Part shown: positions 63,438 through 64,000 of the stretch, in pieces
Position numbering within the stretch: position 1 is the stretch's first letter
Layout: each line of letters starts with the position of its first letter
Assembly: GCA_963776675.1 (NCBI GenBank)
Contig: CAVZNR010000047.1
Span: 1 to 64,000, forward strand
Length of the DNA stretch: 64,000 nucleotides
Direction: 5' to 3'
DNA from: Hyphomicrobium_A sp963776675
GTDB lineage: Bacteria > Pseudomonadota > Alphaproteobacteria > Rhizobiales > Hyphomicrobiaceae
Translations under genes and position numbers: made by a program
Notes under the pieces: generated by a model
The model's input: only the letters and a program-made list of their open reading frames with translations
Told to the model about the DNA's origin: nothing
Databases searched by the model: none

Positions 63438-64000
63438 TTGCTTATTGCACGCCACTCCGCTGCAGCCGTGTCGGCATCGTTGCTGATTGCCGGCGCATGC
63501 TTCGTTGCCGGCGCGGACGCGCGGGCCGAGGATCGGTCCGCCACCTGCGATGAAGCTGGGCTTGCGTTCCTGGCAACCCCCATTGCGGCCTGGAAGGGCG
63601 CACCATTGCGCGTCATCTTCGCTGCGGAGGAAGCGCTCAAGGGCGAGCTCGAGCTGATCGCGCCCGACGGAACCGTCGCGACCCAATCAGAGGACGTGCA
63701 TGGCGGACCACCCTATTTCTGGTACGCCGAGATCCCGTCACCTGCGCCGGGAAAATGGCACGCTCAGCTTACGCGCAACGGCGCGGCTGCGCCGTGCCGC
63801 ACCGTCACGCGCGAGATCGCCGTTCGGGGCAAGCGTCCGGCGGCGCCGAGCGCGTCAAAGAATAGCGTCTGGCCCGTGCGCGACAGCTGGAACCGCCAAA
63901 CGGAGAACTTGTACTCCGCTTGGATTGAGAAGCTCTTCGACGCGCCACTCGATGAGTTGCCGTCCTGGAAGGCGTTGCACGACGTGCTGCGTGATTCCAA
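63438..64000 (+). CDS. Exported hypothetical protein, partial
   Basis: Open frame from a TTG at 63438 (CTCGGGGG upstream) to the window end; no in-frame ATG or GTG precedes it nearby. Signal peptide (ASLLIAGACFVAGADARAED), then a beta-rich domain (APLRVIFAAEEALKGELELI, GGPPYFWYAEIPSPAPGKWH, TRNGAAAPCRTVTREIAV). A linker leads to SVWPVRDSWNRQTENLYSAW. Family not recognised. The gene continues past the right edge. Confidence 0.6.
   Translation, partial: MLIARHSAAAVSASLLIAGACFVAGADARAEDRSATCDEAGLAFLATPIAAWKGAPLRVIFAAEEALKGELELIAPDGTVATQSEDVHGGPPYFWYAEIPSPAPGKWHAQLTRNGAAAPCRTVTREIAVRGKRPAAPSASKNSVWPVRDSWNRQTENLYSAWIEKLFDAPLDELPSWKALHDVLRDS

Overview
The window is 64 kb of GC-rich chromosome from an alphaproteobacterium, most likely order Hyphomicrobiales (Rhizobiales). 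The gene content supports this: MlaFED with a STAS-fused permease, a UvrB with long Lys/Pro-rich tails, a DUF502 protein, a bactofilin, CsbD-like proteins, PhoX, methylmalonyl-CoA mutase, and rhizobial-type palindromic repeats. No rRNA, tRNA, CRISPR array, prophage or intact insertion sequence was seen. The family or genus cannot be fixed from sequence alone.

Layout. 1-2.5 kb: mlaE-mlaF-mlaD phospholipid transport operon (mlaD runs off the left edge). 2.6-3.9 kb: a frameshifted c-type cytochrome and a DHFR-fold reductase. 3.9-7.6 kb: four-gene efflux operon (tetR, hlyD, ABC ATPase, ABC-2 permease) with a perfect 18-bp palindrome upstream. 7.7-18.7 kb: XRE regulator, RlpA-like protein, chromate transporter, CorA, methylmalonyl-CoA mutase, two NTF2-like proteins and several small membrane or exported proteins. 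18.9-21.3 kb: a trimeric autotransporter adhesin. 22-30.9 kb: a large unknown membrane protein, FKBP isomerase, bactofilin, a TetR/VOC operon with a clear promoter-operator, PRC-barrel protein, two unknown secreted proteins, a methyltransferase and a SemiSWEET. 31-40.6 kb: BaiN-like flavoprotein, DUF502, a toxin-antitoxin pair, uvrB, a DsbA-NhaA fusion and a cyclic-nucleotide-binding flavoprotein. 40.7-45.2 kb: small stress-type proteins (two CsbD) and YaiI. 45.3-50 kb: a decayed zone with a DUF3592-like pseudogene, broken response-regulator and histidine-kinase genes, an AT/purine-rich island and palindromic repeats. 50-64 kb: HPP and DUF4396 membrane proteins, intradiol dioxygenase, SDR, a sortase-like protein, aspartate aminotransferase, an EF-G paralogue, the fluoride channel CrcB with a DUF190 partner, carotenoid oxygenase, PhoX and a partial exported protein.

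A property of the whole window is the number of single-base frame breaks in otherwise well-conserved genes (cytochrome c, DHFR-like, baiN, toxin, uvrB, nhaA, the CNBD flavoprotein and others). Conserved protein resumes immediately in another frame, which points to sequencing or assembly indels for most of them. The 45-49 kb zone is different: it has nonsense substitution, truncation and missing domains, so it looks like genuine decay. The most noteworthy structures are a 132-bp terminal-inverted-repeat element lying in frame inside the uvrB tail, three copies of the uvrB 3' end flanking the neighbouring genes and toxin-antitoxin pair, and an EF-G paralogue lacking the catalytic histidine directly upstream of fluoride-resistance genes.
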